33,277 bases of DNA from a virus. Below, piece after piece: positions 6,693 to 13,678 of the stretch; position 1 is the first letter of the stretch; each line of letters begins with the position of its first letter. The notes beneath the pieces are model-generated. The model saw nothing but the letters and a program-made list of their open reading frames with translations, searched no databases and was not told the DNA's origin. The translations under genes were made by a program, and so were the position numbers. Where the stretch lies: the IMG/VR virus record IMGVR_UViG_3300021407_000034, positions 1 through 33,277 of that record. One strand, given 5' to 3'.

Positions 6693-7634
6693 GTGAAGCG
6701 ATTGATATTAATTGCAGCGCTCGCGCTGTGTTCGACCAGCGCATTCGCCTGGGACTGTTCGATTTGGACCTCGAACGTACCCGGCATGGAGTGCTACAAA
6801 CCCCCGACCGATCCCGGAGCCAGTGCCAATGCCAACGCGACCTCGAACCAAAGCCAAGGCCAAACTCAGGGTCAAGGACAAGCGCAGATTGCTAAAGGCG
6901 GCAACGCGACTTCTGCGGCGACCGGGGGCACAGCTACCGCAGGCGGTGGTGCTGTTACTGGGTCTGGAAATTCGACGACCACCAACACCAATACTGCGCA
7001 AGGGGGAACAGGTGGTGCTGGTGGGAATTCTCACCAAGGGCAAAACCAGAGTGCGACTGCGAGCAATACAGGCAACAGTCAAATCAGTTCTAGTTACGTC
7101 GCCGGAAGCGCACCGGGAGTGGTGCTCCCCAACCAGCTCATCCTCGGCTGCGGTAGTGCGGGCTCTGCGGGAGGCTCGAATGTACATGGTGCAGTAGCCA
7201 TGGGATTTGGGTGGACGACCAAAGACTGCTACGACTACATCGACGCCCAAGCCAATTTGGCAGTCGGCGACTACCAGACTGCTTGCGAGATCCTGCACTC
7301 AAATCCCGCCACCGAGCGCGCGCGGAGGCGCGGAGCGAAGATCGCAGACTGCGCGTTACTCGTCCAACGCGTGGAATACGTTGACCAATGCGGACCCCAG
7401 TGCAACGCCGAAGTCCTGTTGAGAATCGAGCACGCGATAGCCGAGTACATTGAGACGCATCCGACCCCCGAGTGCCCGAAACCCAAACCCCATCACTCAC
7501 ACGTAACGTGCAAAATGCAGCCGGTTATTAACGTGCCCCCGGCAACCGTCGTGCAGCCGTCGAAGATTGATGTGGACGTCAACGTCAAACAAGACCGCCG
7601 CACGCCGGGCCTCGACGCGCCGCCGCCGCGATGA
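6693..7634 (+). CDS. Secreted Gln/Asn/Gly/Thr-rich low-complexity protein with Cys-rich C-terminal domain, 313 aa
   Basis: GTG start at 6693, eight bases after GGAG. Residues 1-19 are a signal peptide (MKRLILIAALALCSTSAFA). About residues 42-140 are a disordered stretch of Gln, Asn, Gly, Thr and Ser (SNQSQGQTQGQGQAQ and similar). A globular part follows (GVVLPNQLILGCGSAGSAGG, then helical segments with several Cys), ending in a Pro/His-rich tail. The architecture fits an exported surface or periplasmic protein; no function can be assigned. TTAATTGCA lies in codons 6-8. Confidence 0.65.
   Translation: MKRLILIAALALCSTSAFAWDCSIWTSNVPGMECYKPPTDPGASANANATSNQSQGQTQGQGQAQIAKGGNATSAATGGTATAGGGAVTGSGNSTTTNTNTAQGGTGGAGGNSHQGQNQSATASNTGNSQISSSYVAGSAPGVVLPNQLILGCGSAGSAGGSNVHGAVAMGFGWTTKDCYDYIDAQANLAVGDYQTACEILHSNPATERARRRGAKIADCALLVQRVEYVDQCGPQCNAEVLLRIEHAIAEYIETHPTPECPKPKPHHSHVTCKMQPVINVPPATVVQPSKIDVDVNVKQDRRTPGLDAPPPR
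6708..6716. repeat. Half-palindrome TTAATTGCA in signal-peptide codons
   Basis: Encodes Leu-Ile-Ala in the signal peptide of the low-complexity secreted protein. Confidence 0.55.
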
Positions 7635-7762
7635 CGCGCATGATTGAGATAGGGGTGACGGTTGCCCTCAGCCTGGGCTTTGCCATTGCCATGTGGCGGC
7701 ACGATTACGGCGTCGCGACGTTGTGTGGGTTCGGGCTCGTGATACTGGCGTTCCTGGTGTGA
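7631..7762 (+). CDS. Small two-span membrane peptide, 43 aa
   Basis: ATGA overlap with the secreted protein. Two hydrophobic stretches (IEIGVTVALSLGFAIAMW and VATLCGFGLVILAFLV) are split by RHDYG. It ends GTGTGA, which sets the start of the next gene. Function unknown. Confidence 0.55.
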   Translation: MTRMIEIGVTVALSLGFAIAMWRHDYGVATLCGFGLVILAFLV

Positions 7763-8046
7763 TTAATCCCGTATGGCAGCGGAGATTCGAGCGGTTTCAT
7801 GCCGCCAATCCCCAGGTCTATGAGGCGTTCGTCGAGGCCGCGCGCACGCTCAAGGCGCGGGGCTACGTCAGATACTCATCAGTTACCATATTCTGTAAAA
7901 TACGATATGACCGTGACGTTTCGACAGACGGGCATCGCTACAAACTCAATCAGAACTTCCAGCCGTCTTACGCGCGCCTGGCAATGGTCAGGGAAGCCGA
8001 CCTCAAAGACTTTTTCCCGACACGTGAAAGACTTGACAAACGCTAA
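7759..8046 (+). CDS. Conserved phage hypothetical protein (VWxRFERFHAxNP family), 95 aa
   Basis: GTG 7759 in a GTGA overlap. The sequence VWQRRFERFHAANPQVYEAF, then YSSVTIFCKIRYDRDV, KLNQNFQPSYARL and DFFPTRERL matches a protein type I recall from many phages and prophages. No function is established to my knowledge. Its last codons overlap the promoter-like box at 8033. Confidence 0.7.
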   Translation: MINPVWQRRFERFHAANPQVYEAFVEAARTLKARGYVRYSSVTIFCKIRYDRDVSTDGHRYKLNQNFQPSYARLAMVREADLKDFFPTRERLDKR

Positions 8047-8061
8047 CTGATGTCGTAGCCT
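8033..8061 (+). promoter_or_regulatory. Repeated promoter-like box, copy 3
   Basis: TTGACAAACGCTAA with -35 TTGACA (8033-8038), a 17-bp spacer and TAGCCT (8056-8061) as -10. It begins inside the 3' end of the upstream gene and lies 31 bp before the start at 8093. Confidence 0.7.
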
Positions 8062-8071
8062 TGGGTTGAAG

Positions 8072-8080
8072 TTAATTGCA
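8072..8080. repeat. Half-palindrome TTAATTGCA in a leader
   Basis: Lies between the promoter box and the start at 8093 and runs straight into the ATGGAGACG ribosome-site leader. It is noncoding if the 8093 start is right. Confidence 0.55.
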
Positions 8081-8092
8081 TGGAGACGGGCG

Positions 8093-8305
8093 ATGATTCT
8101 CGAAGGCATTACACGACACGGGAAAAACCGGGTCCGGGAACAGGGCGCGGAATGGCGCGTTATCCAGATCGCGGTCGGTGTCCAGTTCAGTGCCGAGCGC
8201 GGACCCTGGTTCCTCCTGCAATCTGTCAAATCCCCGCAGCACATGCGCTGGGTTCACGATAAACACGACGAGCACTTCCGCATCGTCAAACGCGAGGCCG
8301 CATGA
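8093..8305 (+). CDS. Hypothetical protein, 70 aa
   Basis: The start ATG 8093 is six bases after GGAGA. A longer form from TTG 8066 would swallow the leader and is less likely. The product (MILEGITRHGKNRVREQG, then FLLQSVKSPQHMRWVHDKHD) looks like a compact alpha/beta protein rich in His and Trp near the end. Family unknown. Confidence 0.6.
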   Translation: MILEGITRHGKNRVREQGAEWRVIQIAVGVQFSAERGPWFLLQSVKSPQHMRWVHDKHDEHFRIVKREAA

Positions 8306-8460
8306 ACAAGTCACTCATGGATCAGTTGGCGGCGTTGACCGCTGCCCAGCAGTTTGAATACCGGATGGCGCGCGAGAGTGGTGCCAGTGTCGCGGCGGCG
8401 ATTGAAGCCGCGCTCAAGTCCTCACGCACCCAGGATCGGGCATGCGCAAGCGCTGCATAA
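8302..8460 (+). CDS. Hypothetical helical protein, 52 aa
   Basis: ATGA-coupled. Ala-rich helical sequence (QLAALTAAQQFEYRMARESG, ASVAAAIEAALKSS). Its 3' end overlaps the next gene by 19 nt. No family recognised. Confidence 0.5.
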   Translation: MNKSLMDQLAALTAAQQFEYRMARESGASVAAAIEAALKSSRTQDRACASAA

Positions 8461-8627
8461 AGTGCGGGGCCATGATCCGGGATTACGGCAGGTGCCCGGC
8501 ATGCGCCGCCGCCCGCCAAGACGCTGATCGACGCGCACGTGGTGCCGAGACCGCGACGGAGCGCAGTCAGTGGCTGCACGAGCGCCTACGCGACCCCACG
8601 CACCCGCAACAGGAGCTGTCACTATGA
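8442..8627 (+). CDS. Zinc-ribbon microprotein, 61 aa
   Basis: The N-terminal CIKCG...CPAC is a four-Cys zinc ribbon (residues 5-21), followed by an Arg/Glu-rich helix. It is one of many CxxC microproteins in this window. It starts inside the preceding gene and its stop overlaps the next ATG. Confidence 0.6.
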   Translation: MRKRCIKCGAMIRDYGRCPACAAARQDADRRARGAETATERSQWLHERLRDPTHPQQELSL

Positions 8628-9043
8628 AAGAAAAAACCCCCGAGGAAATCGTTGGTGCCGCCATCAACAAGGCGGCGGGCAAGAATTTGCTGGACACCCC
8701 TCTGCCTCCGGGATTGGAAGAAGCCATTGACGATGCCGTTGCCAAAGTTGAATCCCTTGGCGGCGGTTTCACCAAGATCACGATGCCCGCGACCGCCGGG
8801 CACCTGGTGAAGGTCGGCGACGGTCCCGTGAAGTTCCCGTTGATCGTGTTCTATGACAGCCAGAGCCACGGCAAGCGCAGGTACTGGCAGAAGGTGGACC
8901 TCGCGACGCTGAAGCCGGTGTGGGTCTACGACATCGCCGACGCCCTGAGATTTGAGAATGTGGAGCACGCGCTTACCGCTGCCGCGCTCGCTGGCAAGAA
9001 CCGATACGCGGCCAAAGTCCGAAGCCTGGAGAGTCTGACATGA
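8624..9043 (+). CDS. Hypothetical protein, 139 aa
   Basis: ATG 8624 after AGGAGCT. The N-terminal 45 residues are helical; the rest is mixed, with KFPLIVFYDSQSHGKRRYWQ and LKPVWVYDIADALRF. No catalytic motif is visible. Coupled to its neighbours on both sides by 4-nt overlaps. Confidence 0.6.
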   Translation: MKEKTPEEIVGAAINKAAGKNLLDTPLPPGLEEAIDDAVAKVESLGGGFTKITMPATAGHLVKVGDGPVKFPLIVFYDSQSHGKRRYWQKVDLATLKPVWVYDIADALRFENVEHALTAAALAGKNRYAAKVRSLESLT

Positions 9044-9246
9044 CCCTCAACTTACCGACGCCCGTCATCCATACGTCGTTCGAGAACCCGCCGATCCCCA
9101 TACGCTGCATGGACTGGAGCGCGGTCACCGACAACTACGACTGCGATTGCGACGAACACGGATATTTCAGCACGCACCCGGTCGGGCGCGGCGCCACGGA
9201 GCAGGAAGCAATTTTCGATTTGATCGAGCAACTGGAGAACCCATGA
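9040..9246 (+). CDS. Hypothetical acidic protein (HicB-like pattern), 68 aa
   Basis: ATGA-coupled. DWSAVTDNYDCDCDEHGYFS then GRGATEQEAIFDLIEQLE gives a beta-beta-alpha pattern like small HicB-type or DUF1902-like folds, which is only a resemblance. No HicA-like partner is adjacent. Confidence 0.5.
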   Translation: MTLNLPTPVIHTSFENPPIPIRCMDWSAVTDNYDCDCDEHGYFSTHPVGRGATEQEAIFDLIEQLENP

Positions 9247-9968
9247 AAGAGCCGGTGGCACCGACGATTGAGAAGGCGCAGACGGGTAATTGCAAGCCCC
9301 ACGACCTCTACCGGCATCCGGCGTACGGCACGGTCACGCTCACGCATCCGACTGGCGGCAACAGCAAGATGTTCGGCAGCGAAGTCGGGCACATGGGCAC
9401 GGTCAGGATCGAGATCAAACACGCGGAGCTGCATCGCGACCTCAGCCGCGACTGGATTCATGGGCATCAGCCGATACTGTGCTTCGAGATGACGCATTCG
9501 CAGTTCGCGGCGTTCATCACGGGCGTGGGCAAAGGCGAAGGCACCCCCGTCACCCTCAAGTACGCGGCGTCCGGCCACGCCGAGGAAATTCCGCAGATCG
9601 CGTGGAAGGCCAATACCCAGGACCTGTTCCGCGCCGAGATCAAGGCGATGGCCGGGGACTCGCTTGACGAGATCAATAAAGGCATTGCCCAGCTCAAGGA
9701 AATGGTTGAGACCAACACCATCACCAAGACGCGGCTGAAGGCGATTGTGCACGACATGGAGATCCGGGCACAGAACGCGCCCAGCAACATGGCGTTCGTC
9801 GTCAAGAGCGCGGAGGAGGCGTTGGAGAAGGCGACGGACCACGCCAAGATCGAAGTCGAGGCGTTCATCGACGTCCGCACCAAGGCACTGGGGCTGCAGA
9901 GCCTGGAACAGCTCGTTCAGATCGAAAGCCCGAAACTTGAGATGCGCGAAGGCCCGGAGGAACAGTGA
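9243..9968 (+). CDS. Conserved phage hypothetical protein with helical C-terminal half, 241 aa
   Basis: ATG 9243 after GGAGAACCC. Residues about 25-75 (HPAYGTVTLTHPTGGNSKMF, GSEVGHMGTVRIEIKHAELH, RDLSRDWIHG) resemble a recurring phage protein of unknown function. The middle MTHSQFAAFITGVGKGEGTP belongs to the same pattern. From about residue 120 the protein is a long helix with coiled-coil character. Probably cytoplasmic. Confidence 0.7.
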   Translation: MKEPVAPTIEKAQTGNCKPHDLYRHPAYGTVTLTHPTGGNSKMFGSEVGHMGTVRIEIKHAELHRDLSRDWIHGHQPILCFEMTHSQFAAFITGVGKGEGTPVTLKYAASGHAEEIPQIAWKANTQDLFRAEIKAMAGDSLDEINKGIAQLKEMVETNTITKTRLKAIVHDMEIRAQNAPSNMAFVVKSAEEALEKATDHAKIEVEAFIDVRTKALGLQSLEQLVQIESPKLEMREGPEEQ

Positions 9969-10156
9969 GCACCAACCACACCCAATTCCAGATGCTGGTG
10001 AAGGAAAACGCACAGCTCCGCGAGAAGATTGCGCGGCTGGAAAAAGAGCGCGATGCCTACGGCACAGACCTGGCGTTGGCCGAATCCCGACTCGAAGCCG
10101 CTGGCGTGGGCCTGGAGCTGGTTGACTTGATTCAAAGGATAGTTGACAAACGCTAA
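9965..10156 (+). CDS. Coiled-coil peptide, 63 aa
   Basis: GTG 9965 in a GTGA overlap. The sequence QMLVKENAQLREKIARLEKE is a textbook heptad coiled coil. The final residues (IVDKR) are encoded by the promoter box at 10143, as in the gene ending at 8046. Confidence 0.6.
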   Translation: MSTNHTQFQMLVKENAQLREKIARLEKERDAYGTDLALAESRLEAAGVGLELVDLIQRIVDKR

Positions 10157-10170
10157 ATAGCTGGTAAGGT
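10143..10170 (+). promoter_or_regulatory. Repeated promoter-like box, copy 4
   Basis: TTGACAAACGCTAA with -35 at 10143-10148, a 16-bp spacer and TAAGGT (10165-10170). The ATG at 10178 lies 7 bases after the -10, predicting a leaderless mRNA. Confidence 0.7.
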
Positions 10171-10177
10171 GCGCGAC

Positions 10178-10270
10178 ATGGAAGACTTAGAGCGATGGAC
10201 AAATTACGCGGCGATTGCAATTGGTTGCATTTGCCTGTGGATGATGATGTCGAACATGGGTGTTCAGTGA
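10178..10270 (+). CDS. Single-span membrane peptide, 30 aa
   Basis: The peptide starts MEDLERWTNYAAIAIG and continues into a hydrophobic CICLWMMMSNMG stretch. It has no ribosome site and directly follows the promoter box. The next gene starts in its stop codon (GTGA). The palindrome variant TGCAATTGGTTGCA (10216-10229) lies inside. Confidence 0.45.
   Translation: MEDLERWTNYAAIAIGCICLWMMMSNMGVQ
10216..10229. repeat. Palindrome variant TGCAATTGGTTGCA
   Basis: Twelve of 14 bases match TGCAATTAATTGCA; both outer arms are intact and the central AA is GG. Confidence 0.4.
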
Positions 10271-10716
10271 CCCGGAGTTGCCGCAACTGCATACACTCGA
10301 CCCATAACGGCGACATGCTCTATTGTCTGGTCGCCAATTCCCCGGCACATTTGAATCAAGCGCACGGGGTGTGCGCCCGGGTCTCCCACAGCTTGAAGGA
10401 AAATATGGAATGGGCCGCTCGCTGCCGCGTGCTCGCGGACATGTGCGATCACTACGTGGAGGAAGTCTATGTCGAAGAAGGAAAAGCGGGCGCAACGGGC
10501 TCGGGTCAAGGCCAAGACCAACCGCATCATGCGCAACCCCCTGGGCGCGCAACGACTACAGGTCGAGTCAGTGGTGCGCAAACTCAACAAAGTCGAGGCC
10601 CTCAGAGCATTGCGCAGGCAACTGCTGAAGCAGGCCCGCGTTACACGCGCAGCGCCGTCGAATGTCCAACTTGCGGGGACGATACCTGTGACGGAAGCCA
10701 CGCCGACCTCCGATAA
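10267..10716 (+). CDS. Cys-rich hypothetical protein, up to 149 aa
   Basis: GTG start coupled to the membrane peptide. The first 70 residues (TRSCRNCIHSTHNG, MLYCLVANSPAHLNQAHGVC) have Cys spacing typical of small zinc proteins and look genuine. From about residue 72 the frame becomes Gly/Gln/Thr-rich while the gene at 10469 runs in another frame; it ends CPTCGDDTCDGSHADLR. Either the two genes overlap for 248 nt or this one is shorter in function. Confidence 0.5.
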   Translation: MTRSCRNCIHSTHNGDMLYCLVANSPAHLNQAHGVCARVSHSLKENMEWAARCRVLADMCDHYVEEVYVEEGKAGATGSGQGQDQPHHAQPPGRATTTGRVSGAQTQQSRGPQSIAQATAEAGPRYTRSAVECPTCGDDTCDGSHADLR

Positions 10717-10816
10717 GCTAATGACCGGCGAATCCCGGGAAACGCAGTGCACACATTCCCGCAACATTAACGGCGGCTGTGACGTTCCCGGTTGCCCGGA
10801 GCCCGCCTGCTTATGA
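10469..10816 (+). CDS. Basic helical protein with Cys-rich tail, 115 aa
   Basis: ATG 10469 follows the strong site GGAGGAAGTCT. The N-terminal 50 residues are Lys/Arg-rich helix (MSKKEKRAQRARVKAKTNRI, KVEALRALRRQLLKQ), suggesting nucleic-acid binding. The tail holds four Cys (CTHSRNINGGCDVPGCPEPAC). It overlaps the previous frame extensively. Confidence 0.55.
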   Translation: MSKKEKRAQRARVKAKTNRIMRNPLGAQRLQVESVVRKLNKVEALRALRRQLLKQARVTRAAPSNVQLAGTIPVTEATPTSDKLMTGESRETQCTHSRNINGGCDVPGCPEPACL

Positions 10817-11004
10817 AGCATCGGGGTATGACCGTGACGATGCTACCCGAGATCCTGCGCGCCTCTAACATGGGCTTGAGCCCAAACGGGGTCGGCGCCA
10901 TACGCGTGGGCGCGGACATCGGCGTCGTCGTCGAGCTGAATGCGGCGCAGCGCGCGGCCGAGGAAAAGCGTCAGCGGAAACTAGCCAAGAGGGCAGGACG
11001 ATGA
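10813..11004 (+). CDS. Hypothetical protein, 63 aa
   Basis: ATGA-coupled to the gene before. The first half is uncharged (MTVTMLPEILRASNMG, GAIRVGADIGVVVEL) and the C-terminus is a basic helix (AAEEKRQRKLAKRAGR). No family. Confidence 0.5.
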   Translation: MKHRGMTVTMLPEILRASNMGLSPNGVGAIRVGADIGVVVELNAAQRAAEEKRQRKLAKRAGR

Positions 11005-11318
11005 ATTGGATCGAACACGCAATTATCTGGGTGCCCGCGATATCAGCGGGAGCCTGGGTCTGGTGGTATCTGCGACCGCGACCTCCCGCAGCGCCGAAGA
11101 TCCCCGAATTCAAGGCTCCGCCACTCACCGAGCCCGCGTGCCCGGACTGCGGCAGCGAGCGCTTTTTTCGGGGGCCGTGTGGCGGCATGAGCGTGAACCT
11201 GAAGTGCGTGGGCTGCGGTCACTTCTGGAACTGGATGGGGCCGTTGGGCTTCGAGCACATTGACAGCAAAGACCAGTATTTTGACCACGGCCGCGCGTAT
11301 CGGTTGTTCGAGCTATAG
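11001..11318 (+). CDS. Membrane-anchored zinc-ribbon protein, 105 aa
   Basis: The N-terminal span (AIIWVPAISAGAWVWWYL, residues about 7-25) is followed by a Pro-rich linker and a zinc ribbon, CPDCGSERFF...CVGCGHFWNW. An aromatic C-terminus follows. The ribbon would face the cytoplasm if the N-terminus is outside. Function unknown. Confidence 0.6.
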   Translation: MNWIEHAIIWVPAISAGAWVWWYLRPRPPAAPKIPEFKAPPLTEPACPDCGSERFFRGPCGGMSVNLKCVGCGHFWNWMGPLGFEHIDSKDQYFDHGRAYRLFEL

Positions 11319-11340
11319 CCGTGTGGATGGTGAACTATCA

Positions 11341-11754
11341 ATGCCTACCATGAAAGACCTCAAAGACCTGTGGGTTCCGCGCAAGTACCAGAAGACCGGC
11401 ATCCACCGATACTGCTCGCCGGGCTGCGGCGGTGATTGCACAGACGCCGCTCATCGCCTAGCCCGCCGCAACGCCAATCGCCTATGCGATGACCTAGGCC
11501 AGGGCTGGGAACCGCGCGTGTGGGAAAACTTGGGCTGGCATTACTCGGCGCTCAAAGGCCAGTGTCAGGTCTACGAGTACTACAGCGTCACCGGCAAACG
11601 CGCGGGCCACGCCGACCTCAGTGTCGAGGGCGTGCGCCAGTTCATTGCCGAGTGGTCAGGAGATCCTAAGAAGGGTGTGCGCAAGGTCGGGGAATTCGCG
11701 TTGACCGCTGCCCGTGTTTTGAACACGGCCATCGCCGAGGTCCTGTGGTCATGA
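11341..11754 (+). CDS. Hypothetical protein, 137 aa
   Basis: ATG 11341 is chosen; GTG 11326 and ATG 11350 in the same frame are possible, and no start has a strong ribosome site. The sequence has RYCSPGCGGDCTDAAHRLA near the N-terminus, an aromatic middle (WENLGWHYSALKGQCQVYEY) and a helical end. Four Cys near the front may bind metal. No family recognised. Confidence 0.6.
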   Translation: MPTMKDLKDLWVPRKYQKTGIHRYCSPGCGGDCTDAAHRLARRNANRLCDDLGQGWEPRVWENLGWHYSALKGQCQVYEYYSVTGKRAGHADLSVEGVRQFIAEWSGDPKKGVRKVGEFALTAARVLNTAIAEVLWS

Positions 11755-11927
11755 GCGAAGACCTGGATTACGACCAGCTCATCAGCGACTGCGAAAAGCG
11801 CGAGTCGAAGATGAGTGATTGGGAGCGCGAGTTCATCGACAGCGTCGCCACTAGACTTCGGCGCGGCGATAGCCTTACTATCCGGCAATGCCAAATCATC
11901 GAACAAATCTGGGAGAAGATCACTTGA
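11751..11927 (+). CDS. Hypothetical helical acidic protein, 58 aa
   Basis: ATGA-coupled. MSEDLDYDQLISDCEKRESK then REFIDSVATRLRRGDSLTIR with a terminal helix. The pattern resembles small phage helical proteins; no role seen. Confidence 0.55.
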   Translation: MSEDLDYDQLISDCEKRESKMSDWEREFIDSVATRLRRGDSLTIRQCQIIEQIWEKIT

Positions 11928-12064
11928 ACCTACGCCAGGACCCACCGAAGCCCACGGGATCAAATACCTGGTACGCCCGCGCCAAGCGCGAGCAGCAGCG
12001 CCGCGAAGCCATTCCGCTGCCGACGAAACCGTATAAGCCCGCGCGGACGCCGGACGATTACTGA
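11924..12064 (+). CDS. Small Pro/Arg-rich protein with TTG start, 46 aa
   Basis: TTG 11924 overlaps the preceding stop (TTGA) and follows GGGAGAAG, so the rare start is supported by context. The product (MNLRQDPPKPTGSNTWYARA, KREQQRREA) is short, basic and probably disordered. Confidence 0.45.
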   Translation: MNLRQDPPKPTGSNTWYARAKREQQRREAIPLPTKPYKPARTPDDY

Positions 12065-12225
12065 TGCTGTGGTTGGCGGTGTTGGTCCGAGGACTCGCGC
12101 GAACCCGCGCCAGCCGCTGCCGATACCTGGACTTCGACCTCAAGCGCGTCGGCGAATCCTGGCAGCCAGCGGCGATGTGCATTCTCAGAAGCGGCCACGA
12201 CGGAGGTCATGTGTATGAGTATTGA
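12064..12225 (+). CDS. Hypothetical protein, 53 aa
   Basis: The ATG shares its A with the preceding TGA. Basic, with two Cys (SRCRYLDFDLKRVGESWQ, AAMCILRSGHDGGHVYEY). It overlaps the next gene by 11 nt. Unknown. Confidence 0.4.
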   Translation: MLWLAVLVRGLARTRASRCRYLDFDLKRVGESWQPAAMCILRSGHDGGHVYEY

Positions 12226-12577
12226 AACCACGTGTCCGGTTTGCGGGCACAGCAGCACCGGCGTCGTGGTCATCGCGCGCCTGGAGATGAAAGAGGCCAC
12301 GGATTGGGCGTTGTGCGCGGCGCATCTGGAGATGTACGATCAAGGCTTTGTGGCGTTGGTCGAGGCCAAGGACACGAGCACGAAATCGGCCGACGGCACG
12401 CTCAAGCCCCAGGACGCGGTGAGGACCGGGCGCATTTGCCACGTCAAGCAAGACACGCTCATCTACCTCTTTGGCATGAAGTACGATCCCCGGATTCCGC
12501 TGATCTTCGTCGTGCCCGGGGTCATCGACAACATCAACCGCATGGTCGCCGAGAACATGGCGAGGAAGCCAAAATGA
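12215..12577 (+). CDS. Zinc-binding hypothetical protein, 120 aa
   Basis: Two in-frame ATGs (12209, 12215) exist; 12215 is chosen because it is 8 bases from GGAGG while 12209 is only 2. The N-terminal TTCPVCGHSSTG and a later C-A-A-H (ALCAAHLEMYDQGF) form a likely zinc site. The C-terminal half (ICHVKQDTLIYLFGMKYDP, IPLIFVVPGVIDNI) is hydrophobic but not a clear membrane span. Confidence 0.6.
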   Translation: MSIETTCPVCGHSSTGVVVIARLEMKEATDWALCAAHLEMYDQGFVALVEAKDTSTKSADGTLKPQDAVRTGRICHVKQDTLIYLFGMKYDPRIPLIFVVPGVIDNINRMVAENMARKPK

Positions 12578-12912
12578 CGATTGCGGAGTTACGAGCCGCT
12601 TTATTGCGCTATGGCAGACACGAACAGTTCTGCAAAGCCTGGCACGAGAACCGTGGACACGGTACGAGATGGACTGTCGATGAAGACTGCGACTGTGGTT
12701 TAACGAAAGCCTGTTCTCAATCCGATGTAGAGTCCGAGCGCAGGATCAGAACATGGCTAACGACCAGAGGGCCGTGGCGCGCGGAAGGACAATTCGTGAT
12801 CCGGGCAGACGGCACGAGTGTGTGTCGGGTGAACGGCATGGAGAGCGATGCGGCGCTAATCGCGGAAGCGGTCAACGCCAAGCACCCACCTGCCAGCGGG
12901 GAAGTGAAATGA
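12574..12912 (+). CDS. Hypothetical protein with Cys cluster, 112 aa
   Basis: ATGA-coupled. LRAALLRYGRHEQFCKAWHE and DEDCDCGLTKAC near the N-terminus resemble small phage proteins with H/C metal ligands. The C-terminal WRAEGQFVIRADGTSVCRVN then helix (AALIAEAVNAKH) is a typical tail. It ends PASGEVK, the first copy of a 17-bp repeat shared with the gene ending at 13473. Confidence 0.55.
   Translation: MTIAELRAALLRYGRHEQFCKAWHENRGHGTRWTVDEDCDCGLTKACSQSDVESERRIRTWLTTRGPWRAEGQFVIRADGTSVCRVNGMESDAALIAEAVNAKHPPASGEVK
12893..12909 (+). repeat. Direct repeat CCAGCGGGGAAGTGAAA, copy 1
   Basis: A 17-bp exact repeat of 13445-13461, at the end of one gene and serving as ribosome site for the next. Shorter relatives (CAGCGGAGG/AGCGGAGAGG) occur near the ends of three genes in between and after. 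Confidence 0.7.
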
Positions 12913-13253
12913 GCGAAGAAGTCAGCATCGGGTATTGGGGTTCCAATTTTGAGAAAGGTCTGCCAATGCCGGTGGCTGGAACGCCTCGCGTGGATCAAGC
13001 AAAGGTAATAGACCGCTTGAAAGTTGCAATGAAGACTGGCCATCTTGTTAGTTATCGTGGCTGGTCGAATTGTCGCTTATGCGGGAAACAGAATGGCAGC
13101 AGGGAGTTGGAGATTATTAGAGGATCAACCAAGTATCGAATTCCAGAAGGATACGTCCATTACCTAGAAGATCACGGTGTTGGATATGCCGATGACCTAT
13201 TGTCCGCGCTACGTTCAATGAACAGCGGAGAGGTTGATGTTCAAAAGACTTAA
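12909..13253 (+). CDS. Conserved phage-type zinc protein, 114 aa, AT-richer
   Basis: ATG 12909 directly after the repeat AGCGGGGAAGTGAA. The core NCRLCGKQNGSRELEI, then KYRIPEGYVHYLEDHGVGYA, resembles a phage protein type of unknown function. GC in lines inside this gene is about 43-47% by hand count against about 60-65% in the genes before, suggesting recent transfer. Confidence 0.6.
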   Translation: MSEEVSIGYWGSNFEKGLPMPVAGTPRVDQAKVIDRLKVAMKTGHLVSYRGWSNCRLCGKQNGSRELEIIRGSTKYRIPEGYVHYLEDHGVGYADDLLSALRSMNSGEVDVQKT

Positions 13254-13473
13254 ACGCATCGAAGCGCTTCTATCAGAGATGGTCGAGATGGAGCGCCGGG
13301 TCGAGGAAATTGTGCAGCGACGCGAGATTAGATATGCACTCTGGGATGCACGAGATGCGATTCCATGGAAGTGTCAGGCACCAGATTGCGCGATATCGTG
13401 GCCACATTCGCACACGATAGCCATGTTGCCGCCTGCATCTACTCCCAGCGGGGAAGTGAAAAATCATGTTTGA
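13237..13473 (+). CDS. Hypothetical protein, 78 aa
   Basis: ATG 13237 after GGAGAGG. An N-terminal coiled helix (LKRIEALLSEMVEMERRVEE) is followed by CQAPDCAISWPHSH, a possible C/H zinc site. It ends in the 17-bp repeat (PSGEVK). Confidence 0.5.
   Translation: MFKRLKRIEALLSEMVEMERRVEEIVQRREIRYALWDARDAIPWKCQAPDCAISWPHSHTIAMLPPASTPSGEVKNHV
13445..13461 (+). repeat. Direct repeat CCAGCGGGGAAGTGAAA, copy 2
   Basis: Second exact 17-bp copy, 552 bp from the first; again at a gene's 3' end and just upstream of the next ATG (13466). Confidence 0.7.
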
Positions 13474-13678
13474 ATCCCATATGCAGCCGAGTAGCAATGC
13501 GGATCGTGCCCGCATTCAAGAACTTATGGCGGCGCTGCGCAAAATACGCGCATTGCCGACATACAGCATCTCCCAAGGGATTTGCATCGACGCATCGCCG
13601 GATCGCTTGCTTAAAGCCGATGCGGTCTATCGAATCATTGACGACGCAATCGGCAGCGGAGGAACTAAGCGTGAGTAG
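13466..13678 (+). CDS. Hypothetical helical protein, 70 aa
   Basis: ATG 13466 overlaps the previous gene by 8 nt and uses the repeat GGGGAAG as ribosome site. ARIQELMAALRKIRALPTYS then DRLLKADAVYRIIDDAIGSG. No motif beyond amphipathic helices. Confidence 0.5.
   Translation: MFESHMQPSSNADRARIQELMAALRKIRALPTYSISQGICIDASPDRLLKADAVYRIIDDAIGSGGTKRE

Noticed and set aside
9040-9246. HicB antitoxin
   Set aside because: Only a vague beta-beta-alpha pattern; no HicA-like toxin beside it and no DNA-binding domain.
9135-10316. 393-aa ORF on the - strand
   Set aside because: It lies opposite three well-formed + strand genes with coupled starts; composition (Arg/Leu/His-rich) is that of a reverse shadow in GC-rich DNA.
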